Source of the DNA: W0P28-013 sp051878315
GTDB lineage: Bacteria; Bacteroidota; Bacteroidia; Bacteroidales; Paludibacteraceae
DNA length: 64,000 nucleotides
Direction of reading: 5' to 3'
NCBI GenBank assembly: GCA_051878315.1
Contig: JBJEJW010000066.1
Span: forward strand, 1-64,000
The position numbers and the translations under genes were made by a program. Numbering within the stretch: position 1 is the first letter of the stretch; each line of letters opens with the position of its first letter. Below, one piece after another: positions 18,135 through 26,580 of this stretch. The notes beneath the pieces were generated by a model that saw only the letters and a program-made list of their open reading frames with translations, ran no database searches and had not been told where the DNA came from.

Positions 18135-19121
18135 ATGAAAAGTTTATTGAAAATAGCAGCATTTGCCGCGCTGGTTGTAACATTTGCCGCGTGCGACGAA
18201 TCGCCCGTAAAAAGCGATTACGATCCGGTTGCCGATCCCAACAACGCACCCAAAGGGGTCGTAACCTACGACGCTGACGTTTATCAAACGAAAGTACGTT
18301 TGAGCGGCAAAGTGTCCGATTATGCCAACTTGGTGGACTATGGTTTTGTATATTGTCCTGATTCTGTTCTGGATAATGCAAAAGGCAATATTGAAACTGC
18401 CTTGATGAGTGGTTATGTTAAAGGCAAAAATGTTTGTTCCTTAAAGGGATTGGCAGAGTCTGATGAGTTGTCTTACGTTTCAACCGTTTTTTCGCCAAAT
18501 AGTACCTATTACTATGTTGCTTATGCTTTGAATAACAATGGTATTACTTTTGGCGATCCTGTTCTATTCGAAACTCAAGATTCTTACGAGGACGTGTTTG
18601 CTTGGACACCAAAATCGACTCAAAAAGAATGGGAAATATTAACTACATTGGCTAAAGCAACTGAAGGCGATGTTATCCCATTTGAGTATTATGAAAATGG
18701 TGTTGGTAGCAATATGACTACATGTATGAGATCTTCAGCCAAAAAAGGTCCGACCATATTGCATCCTGATAACTGGTTGGTAACGCCGGCCATTGATTTA
18801 GGCATTGATATGAAGATAGATTATCTGATTTATCCTTCGGCTACACGAGCTTCAGAAGCTGTCGAAAAATATGCTATTTATTTGTCAGAAGATTCTATTA
18901 CAGATGAAAATTGTTTGGCTTTGGCAGCTGAAGAGAAATTGGTTGTACTGGATTCTTTGACTTTCCAATTCCCCGAAGGTACGCTGACCGATGCTCAAAA
19001 GAAAATTGAAAAAACGCTTGATATTCCGGCAGAATACGAAGGAAAACATGTGTGGATTGCAGTCCGCCATTTCGAAAAATATTCGCGTATGCTTATTGTA
19101 GAGAAATTGAGAATTTATTAA
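18135..19121 (+). CDS. SusCD-linked surface lipoprotein with anchor-J-like domain
   Basis: A 328-residue lipoprotein (lipobox F-A-A-C, Cys20). Residues about 35-150 look like a fibronectin-III-type beta-sandwich ('KVRLSGKVSDYANLVDYGFVYCPDS'). The C-terminal half has 'HPDNWLVTPAIDLG' and 'EKYAIYLSED', typical of the choice-of-anchor-J / cleaved-adhesin jellyroll found in Bacteroidota surface proteins. Likely an extra binding lipoprotein of the SusCD complex, like the SusE/F position. Codon use changes from GC-richer to AT-richer near 18330, within the gene. Confidence 0.8.
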   Translation: MKSLLKIAAFAALVVTFAACDESPVKSDYDPVADPNNAPKGVVTYDADVYQTKVRLSGKVSDYANLVDYGFVYCPDSVLDNAKGNIETALMSGYVKGKNVCSLKGLAESDELSYVSTVFSPNSTYYYVAYALNNNGITFGDPVLFETQDSYEDVFAWTPKSTQKEWEILTTLAKATEGDVIPFEYYENGVGSNMTTCMRSSAKKGPTILHPDNWLVTPAIDLGIDMKIDYLIYPSATRASEAVEKYAIYLSEDSITDENCLALAAEEKLVVLDSLTFQFPEGTLTDAQKKIEKTLDIPAEYEGKHVWIAVRHFEKYSRMLIVEKLRIY

Positions 19122-19151
19122 CTTATTGTTTTACTTTAATTTATTACTAAC

Positions 19152-21071
19152 ATGAACAAGAAAATTTTACTTTTCGGTTGTTTGTTCGCAGTTTGCTTTA
19201 GTGCAACAGCGATAGTTCCGCTCAAAAGAGCGAATGGTGTTCCCGTACACACCAAACATGATGTAACACTGCCAGCAGTGAATAACAATGTGGTATATAA
19301 AGCCCCTATGCTTGCAGAATCTGCTGACTCGGTAGTTTATGCCGAAGGCTTTGAAGATGCCAATAACTCGTGGACATTGTATCAGTCCTCTAACGCCTCT
19401 GAAAGTTATTATGGCATTTACATCGCTGATAATATTAAAACTACTTCCGGTTCCGTTCCTGCAGCAGAGGGCGAACAATACCTCATATCGGACTATGATC
19501 CAAAAGCCGAGGTGGATGCATGGGCTATTTCCAATCAGAGTGTAGAACTCAAAGCCGGACAAGAATATTGGTTGTCGGTGTTCTATTTGGCTCCGGATTA
19601 TTATGGAGCTCAAACTCTGAAATTCACATGTGCCACTTCTGCCGAAGTTCCTGCTCACGATAATGTGTTGTTGGAGTTGGGCGAAACTGAAGCTACCGGT
19701 GATTGGACTTTGGCTACTAAAAAATTTACTGTAGATACTGATGGCAAATACTATTTTGGTTTTAATCACCAAGGCCCAAAAAACTCGTGGATTGCTGCTA
19801 TCGATTATTTCCGTATTACCATTGGTGATGAACCCCAACGTCCGGCTACAGTTATAAATGGTATCACGATTGCTTCGTATAATACCGCATGGAGTGTGGT
19901 TGCTGACAAAGCGTATGTCAATGAAAATTCGTTTACTTATGTAGGTATGGATGCTACCTTTGCCGATGAATATGCTTGGGAAATATCTGGCGTAGATCTT
20001 ATGACAGATTCTACGGGTGCTCCATACGTTAATGATGATTATACCTCATGGAGTCATCATGAAAGTAGTGATGTTGTGGTTAAAGCGATGGCTAACAATG
20101 AAATTGGTGGCGACACTCTTACAGCCGAATTCCAAGCATTTTATGCTTTGACAGATAGCACGGTCGATTATATTTGGAATTGGTCGCCGACAGATGCCCC
20201 CAATGATTTTCTCTCCTTGGTATCGGTGTATGGACCGAAATCACATGCCGAAGTATTTGATGTATTGACCGATGACGCGTATGCTATGGTTAATGGCGCC
20301 GGATTATATGTATTGGCATCGTATTTGGAAGATTATGCTGATTCAATCTTGACCATTCGTGTGTTGGGTGCCGATGAAGAAGGACAACCTTTGAATAACT
20401 ACGAATTTGGACGGTATGAAACTACGTTTGCCGATTTTTTGGACAATGGTACGGGCAATGGTACGTATGTTGAAAAACCTGCAGTTAGAAGGGTAACATT
20501 TGATCAACCAATAGGTGTTAAAGGACGTTTCTTTGTAGTATTCGATTTCCCGCAAATTGACACATTGCAATATGCTGTGGATGATAACTATTTTAAAGCT
20601 GCTCTATGTTACCGTGGTCAAGTTGATCCTGCTAAATCGGCATTCTATCCTGACTCGTATTATTCCGTATGGGGTGGTCAATGGTATAGTTATGCGGAAT
20701 ACTCGAATTTGTTGTATAACTATTATTATAATGCCGATGTTGCAGATATGATGTCGCTTGGTTTGTTTGCCAATGTATCTTTCGGTTATCAAGAAGGTAC
20801 TAAAGAAGAACCGGATCCGGAAACCGCTATTAAATTTGTCAATGCCGACAGCAAATTGGCTATTTATCCGAACCCTGCCAAAGATGTGCTTTACATCAGC
20901 AACTTGGCATCGGATGCTTCTGCCGTAGTAACCGACCTTACGGGTAAACAACTGATGTCGCTGTCGCATGTACAAAACAGCGTATCGGTAGCCGGCTTGG
21001 CTCAAGGTGTTTACTTCATCTCCATCAAAGATGCCGAAGGCGTACACACCGCTAAATTCGTGAAAGAATAA
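19152..21071 (+). CDS. T9SS-exported surface protein with anchor-J and DUF4465-like domains
   Basis: 639 residues with signal peptide (to A-T-A, about residue 20). The N-terminal third is a jellyroll ('VVYAEGFEDANNSWTLYQSS', 'AWAISNQSVELKAGQEYWLSVFYLAPD', 'YYFGFNHQGP'), the anchor-J type. The middle resembles DUF4465-like and related cell-surface folds. The end is a type A T9SS sorting domain: 'LAIYPNPAKDVLYISNL', 'TGKQLMSL', 'GVYFISIKDAEGVHTAKFVKE'. Expected to be exported across the outer membrane. It is the last gene of the SusCD operon, followed by the terminator at 21098. The body is AT-richer than the sorting domain. Confidence 0.85.
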   Translation: MNKKILLFGCLFAVCFSATAIVPLKRANGVPVHTKHDVTLPAVNNNVVYKAPMLAESADSVVYAEGFEDANNSWTLYQSSNASESYYGIYIADNIKTTSGSVPAAEGEQYLISDYDPKAEVDAWAISNQSVELKAGQEYWLSVFYLAPDYYGAQTLKFTCATSAEVPAHDNVLLELGETEATGDWTLATKKFTVDTDGKYYFGFNHQGPKNSWIAAIDYFRITIGDEPQRPATVINGITIASYNTAWSVVADKAYVNENSFTYVGMDATFADEYAWEISGVDLMTDSTGAPYVNDDYTSWSHHESSDVVVKAMANNEIGGDTLTAEFQAFYALTDSTVDYIWNWSPTDAPNDFLSLVSVYGPKSHAEVFDVLTDDAYAMVNGAGLYVLASYLEDYADSILTIRVLGADEEGQPLNNYEFGRYETTFADFLDNGTGNGTYVEKPAVRRVTFDQPIGVKGRFFVVFDFPQIDTLQYAVDDNYFKAALCYRGQVDPAKSAFYPDSYYSVWGGQWYSYAEYSNLLYNYYYNADVADMMSLGLFANVSFGYQEGTKEEPDPETAIKFVNADSKLAIYPNPAKDVLYISNLASDASAVVTDLTGKQLMSLSHVQNSVSVAGLAQGVYFISIKDAEGVHTAKFVKE

Positions 21072-21097
21072 TTTCGTACGGAAATAGCAAAACCACC

Positions 21098-21135
21098 AAG
21101 AGGGTACTCGCAAGAGTATCCTCTTGTGTTTTTTT
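21098..21135 (+). terminator. Rho-independent terminator of the SusCD operon
   Basis: AAGAGGGTACTC and GAGTATCCTCTT pair around GCAA-type loop bases, followed by a run of seven T's. Confidence 0.8.
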
Positions 21136-21149
21136 AAGGGTAGGGACGT

Positions 21150-21412
21150 GGCGTGCAAGCCCCCCAGCCCCCTAAAGGGGGTGTCGAATTAGGAATGCGG
21201 AGTGAGGAATGGTTTTCTTGCTCCGCGTTTTGTTTTATTACCCCTAAATCCCCCTGCCTACCGGCAGGCTAAAGGGGACTTCACGCACATCAAACCGCAG
21301 CCAATACCCCCTTTAGGGGGTTGGGGGTAAAAATCTCGGTTTTATATTCTATGCGGACGCACCTACCTGCGGTAGGCAGGTGCAGTGCGTCCCTACTCCC
21401 CCTTTAGGGGGC
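21150..21412. repeat. Cluster of intergenic palindromic repeats
   Basis: A 320-base gene-free stretch carrying at least three copies of the palindrome CCCCCTAAAGGGGG or its complement CCCCCTTTAGGGGG (near 21170, 21305 and 21398) plus two related GC-rich hairpins built on CCTGCC..GGCAGG (near 21257 and 21362). Such motifs are frequent intergenic repeats in Bacteroidota genomes. The last copy encodes the final residues and stop region of the phosphoesterase gene. Confidence 0.75.
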
Positions 21413-22754
21413 GAGTGGTTACTACGTGTTGTATGATGCGTTGTTGGTAGGCAGCGCGTTTATCGGCATTTTTGCGGTAGCGTGTCGAGTCCACTTGCAG
21501 ATATTCGGGCGCATCGGCAAAAGCATCGTGTAGCACAGTGCCGTCGCCGGTTTTAATCAGTGTCAGGTGGTCGTATGGCTCGTGGTCGAGCGTGTAGGTG
21601 GTCAGTTCCAATGTGTCGCCTATGATGCGTATTACCTGATAAAACCTACATCCGATACCATAGCGTTCGTAGCCGGCATCGAAGTTGATGCGGTAGTCTT
21701 TGGGCGAACATTGCGAAACGAGATACACCGGTGTCGTTCCGTCGGTGGTGCGACGTGCATAGGCGTGTTCGTGTCCGGCCAATACGAGGTCGCACTTGTC
21801 GTTGAAGAGCGCTGCAAACGCTTGTCGCACCCAAAAGTTTGTCAGGCGGCCACGCAGCGAATAGACAGGGTGGTGCAAGGTGGCAATATGCCATGTCGCA
21901 GAATCGTTCGCTATGCATTGCTGTAACCATGCGCGCTCGTGTGGCAGTGTCCAAACGTCATTGTTGCTGTCGAGCAGATAGAATGCGGCGTTGCCCACGT
22001 TGAACGTATATTGCGCTACGCCTGCAAACCGCGTATCGGCATCGAGAAAATAGGGGAATGTCCACACGAAACGTTCGTCCAAACGTTTGTCGAGTCCTTT
22101 GATGTATTCGTGATTGCCGGGTATAGCCAAAATTGGTGTCGAAGTACCGAAATCGGCCACCATGTCGTAATAGGCCTGCCAATAACCATCGTGCGGGCGT
22201 TCGATGACATCGCCTCCGAACAACCAAAAATCGGGCGAAAACCGCTGATTGATGTCGGCGAGGCGTGTGTGCAATTTGCCACCATCGGCATCTTGCACGT
22301 CGCCCACATACACGAAAGTAACGGCATCGTCGGCGTCGTTCACCGTAAATTGATGCCATTGCGATGTGTGCTGTCCGACCTGCACCCTATATATATAATC
22401 GCCGGCCGGCAGATTGTCGCACTCGGCAAAATAACAGGCCGTGCGACCGCCTGCCGTAATAAATAGGTGCGAATTTGCTGTAATATATTGAGTGTCAGTG
22501 ATTTGTTTATTTATAAGATGTAATGCGGCCGGTCGAATGGTGTCGCCACATTGCCACGCTACAGCACGCGATTGTGCGCCTGTGCGTCCAAAGGTCAGTT
22601 GTACTCGGCAGATGGAATCGCCGGCTACATAGGCCGGTTCGGGCGGATTGCCAAACCATGCTTGCCAGCGCAGGCTGCACACCACAACGAGTGTCGTTAT
22701 CGCAATGCCTGCTGCCACCCAAATACACCATCGTTTTATTTTGTGTCCTATCAT
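21393..22754 (-). CDS. Membrane-anchored purple-acid-phosphatase-like metallophosphoesterase
   Basis: A 453-residue protein with an N-terminal signal anchor ('WVAAGIAITTLVVVCSL'), an Ig-like N-terminal domain as in purple acid phosphatases, and a metallophosphatase core with the full set of metal ligands: 'YVGDVQD', 'GGDVIE', 'GNHEY', 'LHHPVYS', 'GHEHAYARR'. It would hydrolyse phosphoesters in the periplasm; the substrate is unknown. The last codons (R-P-L-K-G-E) and the stop come from the intergenic repeat at 21398, so the natural C-terminus may have been altered. It starts four bases after the DUF456 gene ends. Confidence 0.88.
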   Translation of the reverse strand: MIGHKIKRWCIWVAAGIAITTLVVVCSLRWQAWFGNPPEPAYVAGDSICRVQLTFGRTGAQSRAVAWQCGDTIRPAALHLINKQITDTQYITANSHLFITAGGRTACYFAECDNLPAGDYIYRVQVGQHTSQWHQFTVNDADDAVTFVYVGDVQDADGGKLHTRLADINQRFSPDFWLFGGDVIERPHDGYWQAYYDMVADFGTSTPILAIPGNHEYIKGLDKRLDERFVWTFPYFLDADTRFAGVAQYTFNVGNAAFYLLDSNNDVWTLPHERAWLQQCIANDSATWHIATLHHPVYSLRGRLTNFWVRQAFAALFNDKCDLVLAGHEHAYARRTTDGTTPVYLVSQCSPKDYRINFDAGYERYGIGCRFYQVIRIIGDTLELTTYTLDHEPYDHLTLIKTGDGTVLHDAFADAPEYLQVDSTRYRKNADKRAAYQQRIIQHVVTTRPLKGE

Positions 22755-22758
22755 GTTG

Positions 22759-23232
22759 TTACACCAAAGCCGCCACGAAATAATAAATCATCAGACCTAC
22801 CGCCACCAATTTGGCAATTGTGCCGCCCAAAAAGCCCAGCAGCGAAGCACCGCCCGCTTTCAATGCTTGTGCAAATGCTTTGCCGGCAATCAACTCGCCG
22901 ACCAATGCACCGACAAACGGCCCGACAATAATGCCAATCGGGGCGAAGAAGAAACCGACTAACAAGCCGATGGTGCTTCCCCAAACGCCGGCTTTACTGC
23001 CGCCCGACCATTTGGTAGTCCACACGGGTAAAAAGGTATCCAACAACTGTATGACAATCACTACGCCGGCCCATATCAATAGAAATGGTGTCGAAAACTG
23101 TACTTTGTCTGTTGCCTGCAACAACAATAATCCCACATACCCCAACGGTACGCCCGGCAACACCGGCACGATGGTGCCCACAAGACCAACCAACAAGCAA
23201 ATTGCGCCTACAATAATCAGAAAAATGTCCAT
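22759..23232 (-). CDS. DUF456 family membrane protein
   Basis: 157 residues from MDIFLIIVGA; the earlier frame to 23316 is rejected since it crosses the promoter at 23273-23280. Hydrophobic throughout with glycine-rich membrane helices: 'GLVGTIVPVLPGVPLGYVGLLLL' at the start, 'WGSTIGLLVGFFFAPIG..VGPFVGALVGEL' in the middle, which is the DUF456 pattern. Function of the family is not established. Co-transcribed with the downstream phosphoesterase. Confidence 0.85.
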   Translation of the reverse strand: MDIFLIIVGAICLLVGLVGTIVPVLPGVPLGYVGLLLLQATDKVQFSTPFLLIWAGVVIVIQLLDTFLPVWTTKWSGGSKAGVWGSTIGLLVGFFFAPIGIIVGPFVGALVGELIAGKAFAQALKAGGASLLGFLGGTIAKLVAVGLMIYYFVAALV

Positions 23233-23272
23233 CGTTACCTCCAAAATTGCTGTTTGTTTGCAAAAACTCCTG

Positions 23273-23310
23273 CAAATATACGATTTTTCTCCGATTTTTT
23301 TGTACTTTTG
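23273..23310. promoter_or_regulatory. Divergent promoter pair: DUF456 operon (left) and MFS gene (right)
   Basis: Leftward TATATTTG at 23273-23280 and rightward TACTTTTG at 23303-23310 lie 22 bases apart, each matching TAnnTTTG. Confidence 0.55.
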
Positions 23311-23336
23311 CGGCAATATTTTCTAAATTTTTCATT

Positions 23337-24956
23337 ATGACCGAAAAAATTCAAACTCTCAGGGATAGCGCCGCGATGCGCTGGATTGCCCTGTTACTTT
23401 TGGCTTTGGCCATGTTTTGTTCCTACATTTTCATGGACATTTTGTCGCCTATCAAAGATTTGATGCAAAGCGAACGCGGTTGGGATTCTACCGCTTTTGG
23501 TACGATGCAGGGCGCCGAAACTTTTCTGAATGTATTTGTTTTCTTCCTGATTTTTGCCGGCATTATTCTCGACAAAATGGGCGTGCGTTTCACGGCTGTG
23601 TTGTCGGGCGTGGTGATGTTGATCGGTGCGCTTATTAAATGGTATGCTGTCAGCGAAAATTTCATCGGCAGTAGTGTCGAAGCGTGGTTCGATGCACATT
23701 TGAACTACATTCCCGTGTTCGACGAGTTAGGCGTTTCGCCATTTTATCGCGGTATGCCAGCGTCGGCCAAAGTGGCTGCCATCGGATTCATGATTTTCGG
23801 TTGTGGTACCGAAATGGGCGGCATCACTGTGTCGCGCGGCATCGTCAAATGGTTCAAAGGTCGTGAAACAGCATTGGCTATGGGCTCCGAAATGGCTTTG
23901 GCACGTTTGGGAGTGGCAACGTGTATGATATTCTCGCCTTTTTTTGCCAAATTAGGCGGCCACGTTGATGTTGCCCGGTCTGTTGCGTTCGGTGTTGTGT
24001 TGCTGTGTATCGCGCTCATCATGTTTGTTGTTTATTTCTTTATGGACAAAAAATTGGATGCGCAAACCGGCGAGGCCGAGGAGAAAGATGATCCGTTCAA
24101 AATCAGCGACATCGGCAAAATTCTGTCGAGTGGCGGCTTTTGGCTGGTCGCTCTGCTGTGTGTGCTCTATTATAGCGCTATTTTCCCATTCCAAAAATAC
24201 GCTGTCAATATGTTGCAATGCAATCTGACGTTGCAACTGCCCGATGCCGGCTCGTTCTGGGGCGGCGACCATGTGGCGATTATCCAATACCTTGTGATGC
24301 TGATAGTTGCAGGTTGCTCGTTTGCCGGCAATTTTTCGAAAAACAAATCACTTAAATATGGTTTGATAGCCACAGCGGTAGTGGCGTTGGTGGTCTATTG
24401 CTACATGGGCTACATGCGCGGCACGGCCGAAACGATATTTGCCGTTTTCCCGCTGTTGGCCGTTGCCATCACGCCGGTGCTCGGCAACTATGTCGATCAT
24501 AAAGGCAAAGCCGCTTCGATGCTGATTATCGGCTCGTTGCTGCTCATCATCTGCCACCTCACTTTTGCATTCGTGTTGCCGCAGTTCAAGGGCAATGCTG
24601 TGGGTGGAGTAGTGGTGGCCTACATCACTATTTTGGTACTTGGCGCGTCGTTCTCGTTGGTGCCGGCGGCCTTGTGGCCGAGCGTTCCGAAATTGGTCGA
24701 TGAAAAAATCATCGGTTCGGCGTACGCACTCATTTTCTGGATTCAAAACATCGGTTTGTGGTTGTTCCCGCTGCTCATCGGCAAAGTGTTGGACAAAACC
24801 AACGTCGGCGTAACCGATGCCACGAAGTTGGATTATACATGGCCACTGATTATGTTGGCTTGTCTTGGCATTGCGGCGTTGCTGCTTGGCTTGGTACTGA
24901 AAGAGTGGGACAAGAAAAAAGGTCTCGGCCTCGAACAACCCAACGTAACCGACTAA
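23337..24956 (+). CDS. Major facilitator superfamily transporter
   Basis: About 540 residues from MTEKIQTLRD; the start at 23247 is rejected since it would precede the promoter. Twelve or so hydrophobic helices, with 'GIILDKMGVRFTAVLSGVVMLIGA' matching the MFS loop 2-3 signature (D-x-x-G-x-R). A short extracellular insertion (about residues 100-140) lies between helices 3 and 4. Resembles the nitrate/oxalate-type anion or sugar-phosphate branches only loosely; the substrate is unknown. The stop overlaps the GTG-started methylase region closely (6 bases). Confidence 0.87.
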   Translation: MTEKIQTLRDSAAMRWIALLLLALAMFCSYIFMDILSPIKDLMQSERGWDSTAFGTMQGAETFLNVFVFFLIFAGIILDKMGVRFTAVLSGVVMLIGALIKWYAVSENFIGSSVEAWFDAHLNYIPVFDELGVSPFYRGMPASAKVAAIGFMIFGCGTEMGGITVSRGIVKWFKGRETALAMGSEMALARLGVATCMIFSPFFAKLGGHVDVARSVAFGVVLLCIALIMFVVYFFMDKKLDAQTGEAEEKDDPFKISDIGKILSSGGFWLVALLCVLYYSAIFPFQKYAVNMLQCNLTLQLPDAGSFWGGDHVAIIQYLVMLIVAGCSFAGNFSKNKSLKYGLIATAVVALVVYCYMGYMRGTAETIFAVFPLLAVAITPVLGNYVDHKGKAASMLIIGSLLLIICHLTFAFVLPQFKGNAVGGVVVAYITILVLGASFSLVPAALWPSVPKLVDEKIIGSAYALIFWIQNIGLWLFPLLIGKVLDKTNVGVTDATKLDYTWPLIMLACLGIAALLLGLVLKEWDKKKGLGLEQPNVTD

Positions 24957-24962
24957 TGCATC

Positions 24963-25664
24963 GTGGGGACGCTTTACCTGATACCTACAATGTTGAGCGA
25001 CAGCCCGTTACGGCATATTCTGCCTGACGGGAATGCCGACGTCATTGTGCGCCTGAAGGTGTTCATCGTGGAGAATGTGCGCACGGCGCGCCGCTTTCTG
25101 AAACAGGTAAACAAGGATATTGTCATCGACGACTTGCGCTTTTTCGAACTGAATCAGCACACCGACATCAACCAAATCGCTTCGTATCTCGAGCCGCTGC
25201 TGCAAGGCAGCGATGTCGGCATCATCAGCGAGGCGGGCTGCCCCGCCATAGCCGACCCCGGAGCCGATGTGGTGGCGTTGGCGCAACAAAAAGGCATCAA
25301 GGTGGTGCCGTTGGTCGGACCGTCGAGCATACTGCTGTCGCTCATGGCAAGCGGCTTCAATGGGCAAAGTTTCGCCTTCAACGGCTATCTGCCCATCGAC
25401 AAAAATGCACGCACACAACAACTCAAACTACTCGAAAAACGCGTTTATGCCGAACATCAAACACAGATTTTCATCGAAACGCCGTACCGCAACAAACAAC
25501 TGATTGAGGAGTTGTGTAAAAATTTGCAACCGCAGACCAAATTGTGCATCGCAAGCGACATTACCGGCGCCAACGAATACATCAGAACACAAACGGTGGC
25601 AGCCTGGAAAAAAGCATTGCCCGATATTGGCAAGGTGCCTTGTATATTTTTGATTTACAAATAA
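24963..25664 (+). CDS. RsmI-like SAM-dependent methyltransferase (paralogue)
   Basis: 233 residues with a GTG start (G-T-L-Y-L-I-P follows), needed because no in-frame ATG is available nearby. Tetrapyrrole-methylase fold with 'ISEAGCPAIADPGADVV' aligned to the SAM loop of RsmI, where the usual D-A-G-T-P is E-A-G-C-P, and 'VPLVGPSSILLSLMASG'. The N-terminus differs from RsmI ('LIPTMLSDSPLRHILPD'). This branch is common in Bacteroidota beside a genuine RsmI; its target is not known to me. It follows the MFS gene by six bases. Confidence 0.85.
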   Translation: MGTLYLIPTMLSDSPLRHILPDGNADVIVRLKVFIVENVRTARRFLKQVNKDIVIDDLRFFELNQHTDINQIASYLEPLLQGSDVGIISEAGCPAIADPGADVVALAQQKGIKVVPLVGPSSILLSLMASGFNGQSFAFNGYLPIDKNARTQQLKLLEKRVYAEHQTQIFIETPYRNKQLIEELCKNLQPQTKLCIASDITGANEYIRTQTVAAWKKALPDIGKVPCIFLIYK

Positions 25665-25691
25665 TTAACTTATATTTATTGAATAGCAATC

Positions 25692-26438
25692 ATGGAATTA
25701 CTGAAAGGTAAAGTGGCGCTGATCACCGGCGCGGCACGCGGCATTGGCAAAGCCGTTGCTCTGAAATTTGCGCGCGAAGGCGCCGACATTGCTTTCACCG
25801 ACTTGGAAATCAATGCACAAGCCGAACAAACAAAACAAGAGATAGAGGCCTGTGGCGTCATCTGTCGCGCATACGCTTCGAACGCTGCCGACTTCGATGC
25901 CACACACGCCGTAGTCGAGCAAATCAACCGCGATTTCGGACACATCGACATATTGGTTAACAACGCAGGCATCACCAAAGACGGCCTGATGCTGCGCATG
26001 ACCGAACAACAATGGGATGCCGTCATCAATGTCAATCTGAAGTCGGCATTCAATTTCACGCACGCTATCGTGCCTATAATGATGCGTCAACGCGGTGGCT
26101 CTATCATCAACATGAGTTCGGTGGTCGGTGCTCACGGCAATGCCGGACAATGCAACTATGCCGCTTCCAAAGCCGGCATGATAGCGCTTGCCAAATCCAT
26201 CGCCAAAGAGGTCGGTTCGCGTGGCATACGCGCCAACTGCATCGCTCCGGGTTTCATTCTCACCGAGATGACGCAACAACTGCCCGACGATGTACGCGAA
26301 CAGTGGATAAAAACCATTCCTCTGCGTCGCGGCGGCACACCCGACGACGTGGCCAATGTCGCCACTTTCCTTGCTTCCGATCTATCGAGTTACGTCAGCG
26401 GGCAGGTTATACACTGCTGTGGTGGCATGAGCATGTAA
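25692..26438 (+). CDS. fabG: 3-oxoacyl-[acyl-carrier-protein] reductase
   Basis: A 248-residue short-chain dehydrogenase that reduces 3-oxoacyl-ACP with NADPH in fatty-acid elongation. Cofactor loop 'TGAARGIGKAVA' at 13-24, 'NNAG' motif, catalytic Ser in 'INMSSVVG', Tyr-x-x-x-Lys in 'YAASKAG', and C-terminal 'SSYVSGQVIHCCGGMSM', close to FabG. It stands 27 bases after the methylase gene and is followed by a strong terminator. Other SDRs are possible but the close match to the FabG C-terminus favours this call. Confidence 0.92.
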   Translation: MELLKGKVALITGAARGIGKAVALKFAREGADIAFTDLEINAQAEQTKQEIEACGVICRAYASNAADFDATHAVVEQINRDFGHIDILVNNAGITKDGLMLRMTEQQWDAVINVNLKSAFNFTHAIVPIMMRQRGGSIINMSSVVGAHGNAGQCNYAASKAGMIALAKSIAKEVGSRGIRANCIAPGFILTEMTQQLPDDVREQWIKTIPLRRGGTPDDVANVATFLASDLSSYVSGQVIHCCGGMSM

Positions 26439-26446
26439 AACATATT

Positions 26447-26484
26447 TCGAACTCCCGATTTGTCGGGAGTTCTGTGTTTTTTAT
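26447..26484 (+). terminator. Terminator after fabG
   Basis: GAACTCCCGA and TCGGGAGTTC pair around a short loop, followed by a T-rich run. Confidence 0.8.
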
Positions 26485-26502
26485 CAAAAAAACACGTTTT
26501 AG

Positions 26503-26534
26503 TTTGTATCTTTCAAAAAATATCGCTAACTTTG
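26503..26534 (+). promoter_or_regulatory. Promoter of the GH13 amylase
   Basis: TTTG at 26503-26506 and TAACTTTG at 26527-26534 are separated by 20 bases. Confidence 0.6.
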
Positions 26535-26580
26535 GAGCGCTTATTGTAAGTGATTTTCTAACCTTAAATATCAATACAAC

